Shown here piece after piece: positions 20,641-23,233 of a stretch of DNA of 23,233 nt. The notes under the pieces are model-generated. The model saw only the letters and a program-made list of their open reading frames with translations. It searched no databases and was not told the DNA's origin. The first letter of the stretch is position 1. Every line of letters starts with the position of its first letter. This DNA comes from Saccoglossus kowalevskii (lineage: Eukaryota; Hemichordata; Enteropneusta; Harrimaniidae): the NCBI RefSeq assembly GCF_000003605.2, contig NW_003109978.1:562726-585958 (forward strand). The letters run 5' to 3'. Position numbers and translations under genes: made by a program.

Positions 20641-21165
20641 AAAAACAAATAAATAGCCCAGACTGTACCAGTCTATAAGCCTCCGTATGCTCGTGTTGGA
20701 AGTGGCGGGAAAGTCCCGATGGGAAAGTTCAGGTGGACGTTTGCGATCTGGTCGGGGCTATTGGCCCGCCAATTCGGGGCCTAAGGTGGTGTATGGGAGT
20801 GGTTGTTGCAAGAGGGGGCCTACAGCGGGCACAGCAACACTGTGAAGATGAAAAACATCTCTCTTTCCCGCTAAATTTGGAACGTACATGGGTTAGTAAC
20901 GGCATATATAGTGATCCCCCGGGATTTCACGGGCCATTCGCGTGATAGAAACTGTCATAAATAGGAACAAATCACAATTATGAAATTTGCTGTCATATAA
21001 TTCCTTTGACAAAACTTTGTACGGCATATACGAAAACGTATTCATGTTAATTTATCTATATCATCTCCCCCTACATCTTTTATTGTTTCTATTAGCACCA
21101 CGGTTTTGTCCCTTACAATAACAGCACAGTCTTACAGAACTGTTATGGACTGGACAGAACGTACA
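20641..21165. other. GC-richer block without a recognised gene
   Basis: From about 20670 to 20950 the base composition is clearly more GC-rich than the surroundings. A 70-codon frame at 20733-20945 has no recognisable domain. The rest (20950-21165) is AT-rich. Nothing further supported. Confidence 0.3.
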
Positions 21166-21169
21166 GGTG

Positions 21170-21285
21170 GGGGTAGGTCAGTGTGTTTGGGGGTGGGTCA
21201 CTGATTTTCGTGCAAGCGTTAAGGGAAAGGTTACAGTAATCTGTGCAGGCATAAGGGGAGGGTCGCAATTGTTTGTGCAATGCAA
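21170..21285. repeat. Degenerate G-rich tandem repeat of about 33 bp
   Basis: Successive units begin GGTCA/GGTTA/GGTCG, continue with a TGTGCA- or CGTGCA-like core and end in AAGGG. About three diverged units are visible. The plus-strand open frame over it is explained by the repeat. Confidence 0.5.
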
Positions 21286-21508
21286 TCCTCATGACACCAC
21301 AGTAAACGTAACTGAGATTTTATGTACAGGCTGGTTGTCTGCGTTGCCTCACCGAACAATTATTCTTATTACTCTTCAAAAGTCAAAACATATGGTCAGA
21401 AATTAAACATGATAAGCTATTCATGCATTTTTGTATCCAAACTAAATTTCCTTTGTATGGACCCATGTAAAGAGATGTGGTAGTATGGTAAAAAGCAAGA
21501 TTACAGGC

Positions 21509-21809
21509 AGTCAACCATCTTTGATCCGATTGTGGAAATAACTGTCATGGGCATGTATCATAACATGTATAATTTGAAGAGAAACAAAACATGTCAACAA
21601 TACATTTTGAAAAAAACGAGATGGCTACCAGTTGGTCGTTTTGGATTCAAACACGACACAAATCATTAAGAACATATATCTCAACATAAACAATGTTTGT
21701 ATCAAGAGTGACAAATCCTGCTAAAGAAAGCACATTTTTCAAAAAACACGATTGATGTCAGTCGGCCATCTTTGGCCTGATTATGGAACAAACTGATATG
21801 AACATGTAT
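21509..21809. repeat. Diverged direct repeats 250 bp apart
   Basis: CAGTCAACCATCTTTGATCC followed by GATTGTGGAAATAACTG (21509) matches CAGTCGGCCATCTTTGGCC followed by GATTATGGAACAAACTG (21759). Both run on to an ATGTAT. An extra TATGGTAAAAAG pair lies nearby. Non-coding. Confidence 0.55.
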
Positions 21810-22049
21810 TCCTATATTTATGATGTATATGCCAAACATGAATGGTCTAAAAGCCTTAGTGATATAGTTGTATGGTAAAAAGGTGTCACAGTGTAAGGCC
21901 TGCTTATCGCAAGTGAGAGGGCCACCCACAGAACTCACACTGGACGGGGGTTCTTTCACTGCTAGTATGGGGTAGATAAAACTACAGTACTGGAAATGAA
22001 ATATACATACACCAAAATATCGAGTTAAAGCTCCTGGCTTTAATACCAC

Positions 22050-22826
22050 TGAAAATAATTACAAGAAATAAAGCTCAGAAAATACAATGAATAAAGTCAC
22101 TAAAATAGGGAATTGCTTAGGGAAGTGTACATTGGTGATAACTCGCAGTTCCAGGATGTATTAATGGACGACAGTCACTGGCTTCTGCAACACAACAACG
22201 GAGAAACACAGGAGTCTTGCTTGCAGAGGAACGCTGGTGTTCTGGAGGGCACCGCTGAAAGCAGGAGATCGCAGAGTTGTTCATACAAGTCTCACAGAAT
22301 GATGGCTGTAGCCTGTAATATCGTATCGTAGCAGAACACACAGGAAAGCAAGTTGAAAGGACGGACACCAAGTTGAAATTATCCACTCAAACTGTCTTTA
22401 GTCTGTCCAATTTATAGGCAGTGACACCACCTGGGTTTCCACATGAGCCAATCAGGATGTAATCTTGATAGCAGCTGTGTCACGTAGGCAACTCAGTAGA
22501 TCATAAGCATCCTTTGTTATTCAAATAACAGCACACCTGGTAGATTCCAATTCTTCTTCCAAAGTTGTAAATACCCTTTGTTATGGAAATTACAAGCACA
22601 CCTGTTAGAACTCACCGTCCTTCCAGAGTTGAAAACAAGTATGACCTGTCAATCACTGTCACCAAGCTCGGTCAGAAATACCTTCGTCCTGCTACTCCAT
22701 CCATAATCGTGTACTAGCATACAATTAAATGCAATGAAACTATCGTATTTGAATATTCACAATACTATTTTAATACAAAGGAAACTATTACAAACGCGGT
22801 AAATCAATACAATTCAGGGCGTGACA
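22050..22826 (-). repeat. Possible LTR on the minus strand
   Basis: Read on minus, it could begin TGTCACGCCCTGAATTG (22826) and end ...TTATTTTCA near 22050, followed after a G by TGGTATTAAAGCCAGG, which resembles an initiator-Met tRNA primer-binding site of the kind known from copia elements, with mismatches. A TATA box and CCAAT motif lie inside. No second LTR, target duplication or pol gene is present, so this is tentative. A gene promoter with first exon is an alternative. Confidence 0.25.
22407..22454 (-). promoter_or_regulatory. TATA plus CCAAT core promoter, minus strand
   Basis: On minus, CTATAAATTGG (TATAAA at 22411-22416) lies about 30 bases downstream of an inverted CCAAT motif (22448-22452). 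Transcription would start near 22380 and run leftward. Whether it serves an LTR or a gene is unknown; the open frame 22117-22386 downstream has no recognised product. Confidence 0.35.
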
Positions 22827-23067
22827 CATTTAATGTCCTAACCAGGGTACCCCTGACTAAAACAGGGAGAAATTAAACGATTCTATACTATATAATGAGT
22901 GGTCGACACAACTCAACTAACCAAGATTACATTAAATTAACAATATCGCTAGCATACAAACAAATGACAAGTACTGGTTTCACAATATAACCAGTAATTG
23001 TCATACACAACAATTAATAGAGCGACGGCGTTGCGGCATGTATACCGGTTCCTTTGTGACTTCTACG

Positions 23068-23143
23068 TCAGCTTTGCTAGGATTCGAACCTAGACTCCTC
23101 AATCCATTACGAGTGTGCTCCCGTTACACCACCAGTTACGTAG
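23068..23143 (-). ncRNA. tRNA-like sequence with Pol III A and B boxes (tRNA-derived SINE head?)
   Basis: On the minus strand the A box TGGTGTAACGGG and the B box GGTTCGAATCC are 41 bases apart, as in tRNAs. A D arm (GTGT/ACAC) and a perfect 5-bp T arm (CTAGG/CCTAG with loop TTCGAAT) can be drawn. The acceptor stem and anticodon stem do not pair properly, so it is not a functional tRNA by these rules. An outer CTACGT/ACGTAG pair encloses it. A tRNA-derived SINE or decayed tRNA is most likely. Confidence 0.45.
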
Positions 23144-23217
23144 TAGTTCACTAGGACGCAGACCAGACTAGTAACACAATGTACACGTCAGCTTCTACCC
23201 GGTGTCCCAGTAGTCTT

Positions 23218-23233
23218 TGTTGACACCACGGTA
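23218..23233 (+). other. LTR-like edge at the window end
   Basis: TGTTGACACCACGGTA closely resembles TGTTACCGACACCACGGT, which starts the LTR-like segment at 2128 on the other strand. If both are LTR starts of one family, a second copy in the opposite orientation begins here and runs out of the window. Confidence 0.2.

Noticed and set aside
20733-20945. Small gene in the GC-richer block
   Set aside because: The 70-codon frame has no recognisable domain, and splice sites or a promoter could not be tied to it.
23068-23143. Functional nuclear tRNA gene
   Set aside because: The acceptor and anticodon stems do not pair, and no clear seven-base anticodon loop can be placed, so only a tRNA-like call is supported.

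Overview
This is a stretch of an animal nuclear genome. It is AT-rich and gene-poor, with spliceosomal introns, AATAAA-type poly(A) signals and many decayed transposons. A vertebrate-type ST8Sia (alpha-2,8) sialyltransferase next to an unusual O-fucosyltransferase-like gene suggests an invertebrate deuterostome (hemichordate, cephalochordate or echinoderm). That placement is inference; the species cannot be read from the sequence.

Two genes look intact, and they point away from each other. On the minus strand, 2885-4444 is an intronless 519-residue ST8Sia-like sialyltransferase with an N-terminal membrane anchor, sialylmotifs L, S, III and VS, the four cysteines typical of the ST8Sia fold, and an unusually long stem. 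On the plus strand, 6110-14354 is a five-exon gene that can be joined completely from the sequence: exons 6110-6358, 7881-8548, 9314-9452, 12865-13006 and 14218-14354, with intron phases 0, 2, 0, 1. It encodes 444 residues, ends in TGA, and has an AATAAA signal 37 bases later. It looks like a Golgi type II protein of the GDP-fucose protein O-fucosyltransferase fold. The two start codons lie about 1.67 kb apart, so both Golgi-type glycosyltransferases could share a control region.

The rest is mostly repeats. The left end holds half of a MITE, then a 21-bp minisatellite of about 55 copies (about 230-1392), which gives long but artefactual open frames on both strands, then an LTR-like segment (about 1700-2128). 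The introns of the fucosyltransferase-like gene carry two more copies of the MITE, two copies of an unnamed repeat of about 265-310 bp, AAAT/AAAC microsatellites, unidentified minus-strand coding-like fragments, and a long foldback hairpin (13546-13705).

From 15.1 to 18.8 kb there is a transposon graveyard: a reverse-transcriptase fragment of a CR1/Jockey-like LINE; then a separate L1/Tx1-like LINE (zinc-knuckle ORF1, endonuclease, internal deletion, reverse transcriptase) with a complete but dead mariner element (16172-17417) inserted in its zinc-knuckle codons. The right end (19-23.2 kb) has no convincing gene. It holds a hydrophobic coding-like fragment, degenerate repeats, a TATA/CCAAT promoter possibly inside an LTR, a tRNA-like sequence with A and B boxes, and a terminal motif resembling the LTR-like edge near 2128.
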